From: an uncultured Eubacteriales bacterium
Lineage (GTDB): Bacteria > Bacillota > Clostridia > Lachnospirales > Lachnospiraceae
DNA: 19,582 nucleotides
Assembly: GCA_902783795.1 (NCBI GenBank)
Contig: CACZSO010000202.1
Span: 1 to 19,582, forward strand
Direction: 5' to 3'
Below the pieces are notes generated by a model. The model was given only the letters and a program-made list of their open reading frames with translations. It was not told where the DNA came from and made no database searches. Below, one piece after another: positions 9,123-16,240 of this stretch (positions are counted from its first letter, which is position 1; each line of letters begins with the position of its first letter). Position numbers and translations under genes: made by a program.

Positions 9123-9130
9123 GCCGCTCT
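9104..9130 (-). terminator. Intrinsic terminator downstream of SRP RNA
   Basis: On the - strand a 7-bp stem AGAGCGG/CCGCTCT (9124-9130 with 9110-9116), extendable by A-U pairs, has a 7-base loop and is followed by a run of T (9104-9110). It lies about 25 bases after the SRP RNA 3' end. Confidence 0.85.
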
Positions 9131-9152
9131 CTTTAATCTTGTATGAAAAAAT

Positions 9153-9418
9153 GTCGTGCATCTTCCTTCGAACGTCCATCCCGAAGACGTTACCGCCTGC
9201 CTTTGCTCAGCCCAGGCGCCCTCATGTCACATGAAGCATACCGCTTAGTGCTGCTTCGTTCCCGACCTGACACGGTTCACAGCGCTCCATTGCATAAGAC
9301 CCAAACTTCAACGCATCCTCAGACGGGCAGCTCAACTGACTTCAGCCCTCCGGTCGATATCACCCCTGCTGTAGCGGACTTCAGGTACAGGGCCCCGCTA
9401 ACGCCCCGGCTGCACGAC
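9153..9418 (-). ncRNA. ffs: Signal recognition particle RNA, large Firmicutes type
   Basis: RNA scaffold of the SRP, which binds Ffh and targets nascent membrane proteins. The domain IV core is unmistakable on the - strand: GTCAGGTCGGGAACGAAGCAGC (in two pieces GTCAGGTCGGG and AACGAAGCAGC) around 9249-9271, with the GGAA tetraloop at 9259-9262 and the downstream TAAGCGGTA. The 5' end GTCGTGCA (from 9418) is complementary to the 3' end TGCACGAC (ending at 9153), which closes the long helix and sets the limits at about 266 bases. The 5' half is long enough for the Alu domain typical of Gram-positive SRP RNA. The -10 at 9425-9430 predicts a start at 9418. Its position upstream of dnaX matches many Firmicutes. 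The 3' end is followed by ATTTTTT, and processing there is possible. Confidence 0.95.
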
Positions 9419-9424
9419 CTACGT

Positions 9425-9453
9425 ATTATACTAAAGAAATCCCTTCTTGTCAA
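9425..9453 (-). promoter_or_regulatory. Consensus sigma-A promoter of SRP RNA
   Basis: Perfect TTGACA (9448-9453), a 17-base spacer and perfect TATAAT (9425-9430) on the - strand. The predicted start falls at the 5' end of the SRP RNA. A full-consensus promoter fits a highly expressed stable RNA. Confidence 0.93.
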
Positions 9454-9476
9454 ATAACTTTCTTAAGAGAAACAGA

Positions 9477-12400
9477 TCAGGACAAAAGCTCCAGCAGTTC
9501 TTCCTTGGAAAGCGACATCAGCGACTGCTGCTCGCCGGACAGGATCGCATCGGCCAGTTCCTGCTTCGCTTCCTGCAGTTCCAGGATCTTCTCTTCGATG
9601 GTATCCTTCGCGATCAGCTTGAACACACTGACTTCCCGCGTCTGCCCTATCCTGTGGGCCCGGTCGGTGGCCTGGTTCTGGACAGCTATGTTCCACCAGG
9701 GATCGTAGTGGATGACCACGTCCGCCCCTGTCAGGTTCAGCCCTGTACCCCCGGCTTTTAAAGAGATCAGAAAGACAGGCACCGTCTCTTCTTCATTAAA
9801 GGCATGCACCAGTTTCAGCCGTTCCTCCTTCGGGGTGGCTCCGATGATGGTATAGTAGCTGATGCCTTCCCGGTCAAGATCCTCGCTGAGAAGCGCCAGC
9901 ATAGAGGTGAACTGGGAGAAGACCAGCATCCGGTGGCCACCCTCGATAGCGCTCTTGATAAGATCCAGGCAAGCCTCTCTTTTAGCCGATGTCCCCTGGA
10001 AATTTTCATAGAGCAAAGACGGGTCGCAGCAGATCTCCCTTATCCTGGTCAGTTCCGCGAAGATACGGATCTTACCCTCTCCTGAGCCGGTGTCTTCGGA
10101 GATCATCTGTTTCATGCGAAGCACCTGGGCATCGTACAGCTTCTGCTGCTCATTCATAAGCCGGGCGTACCGCACTTCTTCCAGCTTCGCAGGCAGATCC
10201 TTTAAGACTTCCGATTTCAGCCGCCGGAGGATAAAGGGACTCACCATCTTCTTCAGACGTTCCGCCGCTTTTTCATCCTTATTCTTGACGATGGGCGTTT
10301 CAAAGGTGCTAAGGAAAGTTTCATACCGGTAGAGATAGCCCGGCATCAGGAAATCAAAGATGCTGTGGAGTTCCGACAGCCGGTTTTCTATGGGAGTCCC
10401 CGTCAGGGCATAGCGATGATCCGCCGTCAGCACCCGCACAGATTTCGAGACCGCTGAGCGCTGGTTCTTGATCACCTGGGCTTCGTCCAGAACGGCAATG
10501 TCAAAGTGCAGGGTCTCATAATTCAGGATATCTTTTTTCAGAAGATCATAGCTGGTCACGAAAACATCCGTGTTCTGGAAAAGCTCTTCATCTTCCAGCA
10601 TGATCTTACGTCTGCCGGCAGTCCCTTCTATCAGTGTTACGGTAAGGGAAGGGGCAAAACGGCTGAGTTCTTCTTTCCAGTTATAGACCAAAGACGCCGG
10701 GCACACGACTAAATGGGGCCGTTTTGTCCCGGTTTTCCGGCCCAGATCAGAAGCTTCTTCAAACAAAGCGATCATTTGCACCGTTTTCCCAAGCCCCATC
10801 TCATCGGCCAATATTCCGCCGAAATTGAACTCATACAGGGTCCTCAGCCACTTATAGCCATAGACCTGGTAAGGCCTCAGTTTAGAAGCAATGTCTGCCG
10901 GCGGTTCAAACTCAGAGTCGGCAATGGTCCGGAAGTTGCGCACCAGGGCCCGGAAACTGCGGTCGCGCCTGTCTGACAGCGCCTCATGCTCCTCTAAGAG
11001 ACGGTTCACATACAGGGCCCGGTACACGGGAAGACTGGCATGGCCGTTCCTGATCTCCTCCTCAGAAAGCCCGGTCTCCTTAAGAAAATCGTCCAGGTCT
11101 TCCAGACCTTTTTCTGTGGTAAAGGAGACAAAATCACCGTTTTTCAGCCGGTGATACCGCTTCCTCTTCCGATAGCTGTCCAGCACATCGAAGAGTTCCT
11201 CGATGTCCACGTCTTCCCCCGTAAAATCTAGGTCCATGAGCCCGCTCTCCAGGGACACGCCCACCCGTACCTGAGGCACCGGACGGATCCGGTACTGGGA
11301 AAAGGCCTCACTCCCCAGGACCGTGCCATAAGCAGACAATGTCGGTACGATCTCATTCATAGTCTTAAACAGCACTTCATCTGAGCTGCAGTCCATGGCA
11401 TAGATCAGGCTGTTTAAGCGGGGTTTTTCAAAGTATTCCAGAATGACCCGTTCCACCCGGTCCTCCTGTCTGTAGTCACGGAAGGAGGCCCTCAAGGCAG
11501 CCGGCTCTTTTTTGTATTCCGGCAGCCGGATGACCGTATGATCGTAACGTACGCTTTCACTTAAGGTCAATATACCTTCTTCCAGATCCAGCCTGAATTC
11601 AAATTCCGGCTCCGGCGGCAGCAATTCTTCCGCGTAATGGGCACAGGTGTCCTCAAGCTCGATGAACCGGCTGCTTAAAAATCTCGGTACCACGCGGAAA
11701 TAGAATTCCTGCAGCAGGTTCTTTCCGATGCTGATCTCGAAATAATGGTCTTCGATAGAAGTATTAAATGGCTTTAGGATGTCTCTTTCTTCCTTTTCCA
11801 GCCGGCTTAAGTTTTTCTCTGTGCAAAGGTACACACTGTCTGCCCCTTCCAGCATCAATGGCGCATCACCGAAGAGCCGGATGCCGGCAAAATTCCCCTC
11901 GGCATCATGAAGGGGCTCTGTTTTAAGCTTCAGTTTAAGCGGCACATGCCCCACCGAAAGCATACCGCCGGAACCGGAAGATCTGTGCTGATAATCCACC
12001 CGGGTCCCCTCCGCCGCATCATAAAAGCTGTCAAGCAAGGCGCCCTTCAGTTCCTGCTGGGCTGTGGCATTCAAAGGCGCCACATAAGACCAGGAGCGGT
12101 TCTGAAGGCGGCGGTTCACCTCTCCCATCTCCTGGACCCTGCGCATGATGAGCGACAGCCAGGGGCGGCTCTTTTCATCCACTTCCATGACAGAAAAGTC
12201 CAGTTCATCGGATTTTCCGAGAGCCAGTTTCCCTTCCTGGGATACAGCCTCCGTCAGATCATGCAGCGACCTTACCACATACATTTTGCCGTTGTCGTGG
12301 CCGATCTTATAGGAAAGCTTCATGCCATCGGCATCTTCTGTCAGCCTGGGCATGATGGTCACCGGATGTTTTTCTTCCCGGAAACCTTCAGGTACCAGTT

Positions 12401-13292
12401 CCCGCCTTTCCACACTGCCTGCATCCATTTCCGAGAAAAAGCGCATGGCAGAAAGATCCGTATAATCCCCCGGATCTTCCTTCTCTATATATTCCTGGAT
12501 CTTCAAGAGGCCCACCAGGACATGGGCGCATAATTCACTGCGGTTATAATAATACGAGGGAAACGCGCACTCCCCGCAGCTGCAGCTGATCTTATGAAGT
12601 CCATCGTGCTCCAGCTGGATCTGCGTCGTAAAGCTATCCTCATAATACTGGATCCTGCCTGTGTAATTAATGACCTCGCCGAAATCATCAAGAAATTCAC
12701 AGCTAAGTTCAGAGACACGGATATCTCCGTTTTCCAGTATCTCTTCTGCCACTTCCTCGTAATATTGGTTTGTATTAATGCCTTTCAGTATATCCGAAAG
12801 CCTGAAAAAGCTTCCCTCCTTCTTTGTCTTTTCATGTTTTTTCAAGAAAGACAAGGCCCTCATGCGGGAGGTCTTTTTCTCCAGCATTTCCCTTCTTCTG
12901 CGTTCATCTTCTGCCCTGCGCCGCTCCCGGGCTTCCCGGGCTAAAGCCTCGGCTTCTGTTTCATAAAACACCCAGGGGCCGTGCTGTTTTTCCCAGCGGA
13001 GCATGACAGCGGCAATGTGTTCACAGTAGTCTTTTCTCCGGCTGTATCTGCTCAACTGCGGACAAGTGCAGGTAAAGATGGCATTATCCCAGCTGTCCGA
13101 ATACTGTTTCGGAGCCCTCTGGATATTCACTTTATATTTCTGCCGCCCTGTTTCCACCTGGGCATTGCAGGAACGCTCATCATCATAGACATAAAAGATG
13201 GTCACACCATTATTGTCCAGGATCCGCTGGGCATCCCTCAGTGCGTACCATTGGAAAAGACCTCTCCAGTCCAGATTCTTTTTTCTCTGCAT
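9477..13292 (-). CDS. SNF2/RapA-family helicase with SWIM zinc fingers
   Basis: A 1271-residue DNA-dependent ATPase of the bacterial SNF2 group. Residues ~1-100 carry a SWIM zinc finger (C75, C77, C90, H92). A coiled, Arg/Glu-rich helix spans ~110-155. A second SWIM-like set lies at C237, C239, C255, H257. Residues ~300-790 match the poorly conserved region that precedes the motor in this family (SNF2-associated). The motor shows motif I DEMGLGKT (830-837), motif II DEAQ (936-939), motif III TGTPIEN (964-970), FILRRLKSEVL (1020-1030), motif V LKAGGTGLNLTGAD (1188-1201 region) and motif VI QATDRAHRIGQ (1207-1217). Bacterial members are thought to remodel nucleoprotein or RNA-polymerase complexes; the role here is unknown. 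The ATG at 13292 has AAAGGA about 7 bases upstream. The gene has its own promoter and ends just before the SRP RNA promoter; no clear terminator separates them. Confidence 0.95.
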   Translation of the reverse strand: MQRKKNLDWRGLFQWYALRDAQRILDNNGVTIFYVYDDERSCNAQVETGRQKYKVNIQRAPKQYSDSWDNAIFTCTCPQLSRYSRRKDYCEHIAAVMLRWEKQHGPWVFYETEAEALAREARERRRAEDERRRREMLEKKTSRMRALSFLKKHEKTKKEGSFFRLSDILKGINTNQYYEEVAEEILENGDIRVSELSCEFLDDFGEVINYTGRIQYYEDSFTTQIQLEHDGLHKISCSCGECAFPSYYYNRSELCAHVLVGLLKIQEYIEKEDPGDYTDLSAMRFFSEMDAGSVERRELVPEGFREEKHPVTIMPRLTEDADGMKLSYKIGHDNGKMYVVRSLHDLTEAVSQEGKLALGKSDELDFSVMEVDEKSRPWLSLIMRRVQEMGEVNRRLQNRSWSYVAPLNATAQQELKGALLDSFYDAAEGTRVDYQHRSSGSGGMLSVGHVPLKLKLKTEPLHDAEGNFAGIRLFGDAPLMLEGADSVYLCTEKNLSRLEKEERDILKPFNTSIEDHYFEISIGKNLLQEFYFRVVPRFLSSRFIELEDTCAHYAEELLPPEPEFEFRLDLEEGILTLSESVRYDHTVIRLPEYKKEPAALRASFRDYRQEDRVERVILEYFEKPRLNSLIYAMDCSSDEVLFKTMNEIVPTLSAYGTVLGSEAFSQYRIRPVPQVRVGVSLESGLMDLDFTGEDVDIEELFDVLDSYRKRKRYHRLKNGDFVSFTTEKGLEDLDDFLKETGLSEEEIRNGHASLPVYRALYVNRLLEEHEALSDRRDRSFRALVRNFRTIADSEFEPPADIASKLRPYQVYGYKWLRTLYEFNFGGILADEMGLGKTVQMIALFEEASDLGRKTGTKRPHLVVCPASLVYNWKEELSRFAPSLTVTLIEGTAGRRKIMLEDEELFQNTDVFVTSYDLLKKDILNYETLHFDIAVLDEAQVIKNQRSAVSKSVRVLTADHRYALTGTPIENRLSELHSIFDFLMPGYLYRYETFLSTFETPIVKNKDEKAAERLKKMVSPFILRRLKSEVLKDLPAKLEEVRYARLMNEQQKLYDAQVLRMKQMISEDTGSGEGKIRIFAELTRIREICCDPSLLYENFQGTSAKREACLDLIKSAIEGGHRMLVFSQFTSMLALLSEDLDREGISYYTIIGATPKEERLKLVHAFNEEETVPVFLISLKAGGTGLNLTGADVVIHYDPWWNIAVQNQATDRAHRIGQTREVSVFKLIAKDTIEEKILELQEAKQELADAILSGEQQSLMSLSKEELLELLS

Positions 13293-13336
13293 TCTCTATC
13301 CTTTCTGTTCTTTATTCCAGTCAGCTGTAAAATTAT

Positions 13337-13365
13337 ATTATACAGCATCCCGGACCTTTTTCCAA
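13337..13365 (-). promoter_or_regulatory. Probable sigma-A promoter of the SNF2 helicase gene
   Basis: TTGGAA (13360-13365), a 17-base spacer and TATAAT (13337-13342) on the - strand, about 45 bases upstream of the SNF2 ATG. A second TATAAT overlaps at 13332-13337. Confidence 0.65.
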
Positions 13366-13433
13366 TCCCTGTTATGATATTTCACATATTGAAATCCCGG
13401 TTTGTTATTTTTAGATTGATGTCATTTTTATTC

Positions 13434-13462
13434 TTGACGCTTACCATGGATTATGCTAAACT
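13434..13462 (+). promoter_or_regulatory. Probable promoter of the cobalamin riboswitch transcript
   Basis: TTGACG (13434-13439), a 17-base spacer and TAAACT (13457-13462) preceded by TGC, an extended -10. The predicted start near 13469 lies directly before the riboswitch. Confidence 0.6.
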
Positions 13463-13469
13463 TATGATA

Positions 13470-13640
13470 ACTGGTTTTCAGGCGCCGCAGAGATGCGGCC
13501 TAACAGGGAAGCGGGGTGAGAATCCTCCACGGAGCCGCCACTGTGACAGGGGAGAGGGTTTCATTAAGTCACTGGGATTAGTCCTGGGAAGGCGAAACTT
13601 ATTCGATGATCCTTAAGTCAGGAGACCTGCCTGGAAAAGC
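13470..13640 (+). ncRNA. Cobalamin (B12) riboswitch
   Basis: Aptamer for adenosylcobalamin or a related corrinoid. Recognisable conserved blocks in order: the P2 hairpin (CCGCAGAGATGCGG region); the core AACAGGGAAGC with GGTGAGAATCC (13502-13525); CACGGAGCCGCCACTGTGAC split across P4-P5 (13528-13547); a P6/P7 segment ending CTGGGAAGGCG (13584-13594); and the B12 box AAGTCAGGAGACCTGCC (13615-13631). All parts are present and in the right spacing, so the aptamer looks intact. The expression platform seems to be terminator-based (hairpin at 13696-13718). No cobalamin gene follows: the next CDS on this strand is the ClC protein more than 330 bases downstream, beyond two apparent terminators. The regulated target is therefore unclear. 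Confidence 0.93.
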
Positions 13641-13695
13641 AACGCATTGCGCCGCGGTCCTCGGCTAAAAAAAAGCGTTCGGTCAAAATAGAAAC

Positions 13696-13718
13696 AGACT
13701 GCTCTATAGCAGTCTTTT
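13696..13718 (+). terminator. Putative riboswitch expression-platform terminator
   Basis: A perfect 8-bp stem AGACTGCT/AGCAGTCT (13696-13703 with 13708-13715), loop CTAT, followed by TTTT. It starts about 64 bases after the B12 box, a usual distance for a cobalamin riboswitch terminator. Confidence 0.65.
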
Positions 13719-13737
13719 CGGGTTATGATTGATCCGC

Positions 13738-13792
13738 GACTCTTCTTTCTTTGCGCTGCCGTCCAAATGCATGAGAAAGGAGAGTCTTTTTT
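13738..13792 (+). terminator. Second intrinsic terminator, long loop
   Basis: A 13-bp stem (13738-13750 with 13774-13786, one G-U pair) closes a 23-base loop and is followed directly by TTTTTT (13787-13792). The right arm also contains AAAGGAG, which could look like a ribosome binding site, but no start codon lies at a suitable distance. Confidence 0.7.
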
Positions 13793-13882
13793 ACGGCGTT
13801 AATGATCACGGGGAAGACCCGCAGCGCCGGAACGTAAGGTTTACGTTTTCTGATTTATTATTCTCAAAATGCAGCTAAGTAG

Positions 13883-13917
13883 CAGATGCAGGAGGATTCA
13901 ACCACCTCCTGCATCTG
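13883..13917 (+). other. 13-bp perfect inverted repeat upstream of the ClC gene
   Basis: CAGATGCAGGAGG (13883-13895) is the exact reverse complement of 13905-13917, with a 9-base loop. It lies just before a TATAAT at 13930-13935. It lacks a clean T-run, so it may be a weak terminator, an RNA stability element or an operator. Confidence 0.7.
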
Positions 13918-13929
13918 TTCTGATATAGA

Positions 13930-13935
13930 TATAAT
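13930..13935 (+). promoter_or_regulatory. Possible -10 element for the ClC gene
   Basis: A perfect TATAAT 40 bases before the chosen ClC start. No good -35 is seen at 16-18 bases upstream, where the inverted repeat sits, so an activator-dependent promoter is possible. Confidence 0.35.
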
Positions 13936-13975
13936 GACAGCATCTGACACAACAAAGAATGGGAGACATTTTCAA

Positions 13976-15163
13976 ATGAAAGACAAGAGATCTGTACTCA
14001 GCGGACTGGCCTATGCCCTGATCATCGGTATCGTCTGCGGGGCTGTAGGCATAGCCTATAATTACGCTATCAAGTATGTAAGCCTCCTGAGAGGGAATTT
14101 CCCGATCCTGTGGGCTATGGTCCTGATGGTCCTGCTCGGGCCGGTCATCATCAGTATCAATAAATGGTTCGGCGTCAAGGATTTCAAGGCTACAGAAGGA
14201 GTCATCCAGGCCATCCGTGATGATTCTGACCTGGACCTTAAGATCACTCCTGCTGCTGCGGCAGGGCTGATCCTGACCAGCCTGGCGGAAAGTTCCGGTG
14301 CCAAAGAAGGCGGTTCTTTCCAGATAGGCGCTCCTGTCGCCCAGTGGGTGGGCCGGAAACTGTCCCTGGAAGCTCCGGAAAAAAGGCTCCTGACGATGTG
14401 TGCCGTGGCCGCCGGATTTGCTTCTATCCTGGGACTGCCCTTCTTTGGAGCTGTACTGGCTGTGGAAGTGGCCTATAACCGGGTCCAGCCGAAATATCTG
14501 CCCTATACGGCCGTATCATCGGCAGCAGCTTATGGCCTGGCCTTTTTACTTAAAGCACCCATGCTGCGGTATAATATCGGTTTTTCACTCTCAGGGCCCT
14601 TTTTCCATATCCTGATCCTCATCCTGATAGCTGCGGCAGCCGGGGCTTTAGGCAGGCTCTTTCTCTACATCCTGGACTGGACCGGAAAAGGAGAAAACCT
14701 GGTCAAAAATCCCTATGTGAGGGTCCTCCTCTTCGGTATTTTAGGCGCGGTCCTGGTCCTTTTGCTAAACACCCAGAAGTACCTGAGCGGCGGTAATGTG
14801 ATCTCGGCAGCCCTGGCGGGAGAAAGTCAATGGTATGATTTCATCCTGAGGATATTCTTCCTGGCTCTTTTAAGTAAAGCCGGGTACAAGACCGGCCTGC
14901 TGCCCCAGACCATCGTCATCGGCGGAGCTCTGGGAGGCCTGGCGGCCGTGCTCCTGAACCTGGATCCTGCCATGTGCGCAGCCGCAGGCATGGTGGGCAT
15001 CGTCGGAGGTGTCTCCTTCTGTCCGGCCGCCACTTTCTTCCTGTCGCTGAACATGTTCGGCTTCACCTGGCCCGGTCTGCTGTTCTCTCTTCTGTTTGCC
15101 GCGGCAGGCACTCTCTGCGGAGGACGTCATGCCTACTACAGCAATAAGATCGTAAAACCGTAA
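13976..15163 (+). CDS. ClC-family anion channel/transporter, divergent filter
   Basis: An integral membrane protein of 395 residues with about ten hydrophobic segments and recognisable ClC landmarks. GAKEGGSFQIGA (108-119) corresponds to GREGPxVQIG and retains the gating glutamate (E111). LPFFGAVLAVE (154-164) corresponds to the FxAPLAGxxFxxE helix. TGLLPQTIVIGGALGG (306-321) corresponds to GGIFAPSLxxGAxxG. The first anion-filter motif, normally GSGIP, reads KATEGV (71-76) and so lacks the chloride-coordinating serine. I chose the ATG at 13976, with GGGAG 10 bases upstream. In-frame ATGs at 13934 and 13886 lack an RBS and would fall on the -10 and the inverted repeat. Transport of chloride, fluoride or another anion cannot be decided. 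It lies downstream of the cobalamin riboswitch, but the terminators between make direct control doubtful. Confidence 0.87.
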   Translation: MKDKRSVLSGLAYALIIGIVCGAVGIAYNYAIKYVSLLRGNFPILWAMVLMVLLGPVIISINKWFGVKDFKATEGVIQAIRDDSDLDLKITPAAAAGLILTSLAESSGAKEGGSFQIGAPVAQWVGRKLSLEAPEKRLLTMCAVAAGFASILGLPFFGAVLAVEVAYNRVQPKYLPYTAVSSAAAYGLAFLLKAPMLRYNIGFSLSGPFFHILILILIAAAAGALGRLFLYILDWTGKGENLVKNPYVRVLLFGILGAVLVLLLNTQKYLSGGNVISAALAGESQWYDFILRIFFLALLSKAGYKTGLLPQTIVIGGALGGLAAVLLNLDPAMCAAAGMVGIVGGVSFCPAATFFLSLNMFGFTWPGLLFSLLFAAAGTLCGGRHAYYSNKIVKP

Positions 15164-15176
15164 TTTTCCCATAAGT

Positions 15177-15206
15177 AAAGCGCCAGCTCAAGGCTGGCGC
15201 TTTTTT
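15177..15206 (+). terminator. Intrinsic terminator of the ClC gene
   Basis: An 8-bp GC stem GCGCCAGC/GCTGGCGC (15180-15187 with 15193-15200), loop TCAAG, extended by A-T pairs and followed by TTTTTT. Read from the - strand it has only a weak T tract, but it may also serve the convergent fhs-fchA-folD operon. Confidence 0.9.
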
Positions 15207-15223
15207 GTATGCTTAGGCTGATC

Positions 15224-16201
15224 TCAGATCATGTTATGCTGGACCTTGCAGGCTTTGATGACGTTTCTTACCAGGATCGCAGAGGTAATGCCGCCCACGC
15301 CGGGCACCGGAGTCTTCCAGGAAGCCTTGGCTTCCACATCGTCTGCCGCACTTCCGACGGTGACGATCTTCTGCTTTCCGGTCTTCTCATTCATGATCGG
15401 ATTTCCGTTCTCATCTACAGCTTTCACCCGGACCACACTGGCGTCGATCACGATGGCGCCTTCAGAGATCATATCCGCTGTCAGCGTATCCCTGAAAGGA
15501 GTGGCGGTGATCACCACGTCCGCCCGTTTGATGTACTCATTCTTTTTCTCTTCATGAGTCAGATGATGGACGATGGACACCGTGGCAAAGCGGTTTGTCA
15601 GCATCATGGAAAGGGGTTTGCCGATCAGATTAGAGTTATTGATCACACAGACATCCAGACCGCAGCACACATCATCTTCCTGGCCGGGTTTAGCCAGAGG
15701 AAGAGGTGCATATTTCTTGCGGACTTCGGCTTTGATCTCTTCGGCATAATAGTCGATGACAGCCATGATCGCCTCTGCGGTGCAGGGATTTAAGCCCGTG
15801 GGATCATTCAGGACTACTTTACCCATGTTTTCCGTGGTCGTAGAGTCACAGTCCTTCACAGCGCTTAAGTTCATGGAAATAGCCACGTTCTCGTCAATAT
15901 TATCCAGAGGGCGGAAAGCCAGGATGCCGTTGATCGCCGGATCTGCGTTGATCTCACGGATCTTCTTGATGTAGTCTTCCTGAGATACATCGGCGGGAAG
16001 AGCAAAGACTTCCACATCGACATGGGCTTCCTGCATTGCTTTAGTAGCGCCTTTCTCATAGGAAAGGTCCGGGCCCTTTTCGCCTACACGGAGGATCCCG
16101 ACTTTAGGAATGATCCCCTGGGCGCGCAGTTCATCCGCCTGTGCCCGGCAGTCATCCTTGATCGCCTGGGCCACATCTTTGCAGTTAAGTACCTGAGCCA
16201 T
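15224..16201 (-). CDS. folD: FolD-family methylene-THF dehydrogenase, cyclohydrolase residues missing
   Basis: A FolD-fold enzyme interconverting methylene- and methenyl-THF with a nicotinamide cofactor. At 325 residues it is longer than typical FolD (~285). Landmarks: GILRVGEKGPDLSY (35-48); GILAFRPLD (92-100); VKDCDS (115-120); the Rossmann motif NNSNLIGKP (188-196); and TPVPGVGGITSAIL (297-310). An insertion at ~153-178 (EEIKAEV... QEDDVCC) accounts for part of the extra length. At the position of the catalytic lysine of YVxxK (human MTHFD1 K56) there is Ala52, and the VQLPLP glutamine is Phe96. Both are cyclohydrolase residues in bifunctional FolD, so this is probably dehydrogenase only. 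Excellent RBS: AAAGGAG, 7 bases before the ATG at 16201. It is third in the operon fhs-fchA-folD, 39 bases after fchA. Confidence 0.9.
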   Translation of the reverse strand: MAQVLNCKDVAQAIKDDCRAQADELRAQGIIPKVGILRVGEKGPDLSYEKGATKAMQEAHVDVEVFALPADVSQEDYIKKIREINADPAINGILAFRPLDNIDENVAISMNLSAVKDCDSTTTENMGKVVLNDPTGLNPCTAEAIMAVIDYYAEEIKAEVRKKYAPLPLAKPGQEDDVCCGLDVCVINNSNLIGKPLSMMLTNRFATVSIVHHLTHEEKKNEYIKRADVVITATPFRDTLTADMISEGAIVIDASVVRVKAVDENGNPIMNEKTGKQKIVTVGSAADDVEAKASWKTPVPGVGGITSAILVRNVIKACKVQHNMI

Positions 16202-16240
16202 TATGATTCTCCTTTTATAATTTTAACTTTATGCAGCCCA

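Larger units (their letters stand above)
13641..13882 (+). other. Gene-free, hairpin-rich stretch downstream of the riboswitch
   Basis: No reading frame with an acceptable start and ribosome binding site is visible on either strand. The stretch holds two apparent intrinsic terminators (13696-13718 and 13738-13792). It also holds a nested fold at 13794-13829 (outer CGGCG/CGCCG, inner CGGG/CCCG) and a small AACGTAA/TTACGTT hairpin at 13831-13847 followed by TTTTC. It may be a riboswitch-controlled small RNA or the remnant of a lost operon; neither can be shown from sequence alone. Confidence 0.6.

Noticed and set aside
9454..9476. Terminator for the SNF2 gene
   Set aside because: Only a 5-bp AT-rich stem without a T-run is visible between the stop codon and the ffs promoter.
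12981..13616. Open frame on the + strand of 211 codons
   Set aside because: It overlaps the SNF2 gene antisense and runs through the riboswitch promoter and aptamer, so it is not a plausible gene.
13801..13836. Small ORF of 11 codons after AAAGGAG
   Set aside because: The ATG lies about 20 bases from the putative RBS and downstream of a strong terminator, and the codons fall in a nested RNA fold.
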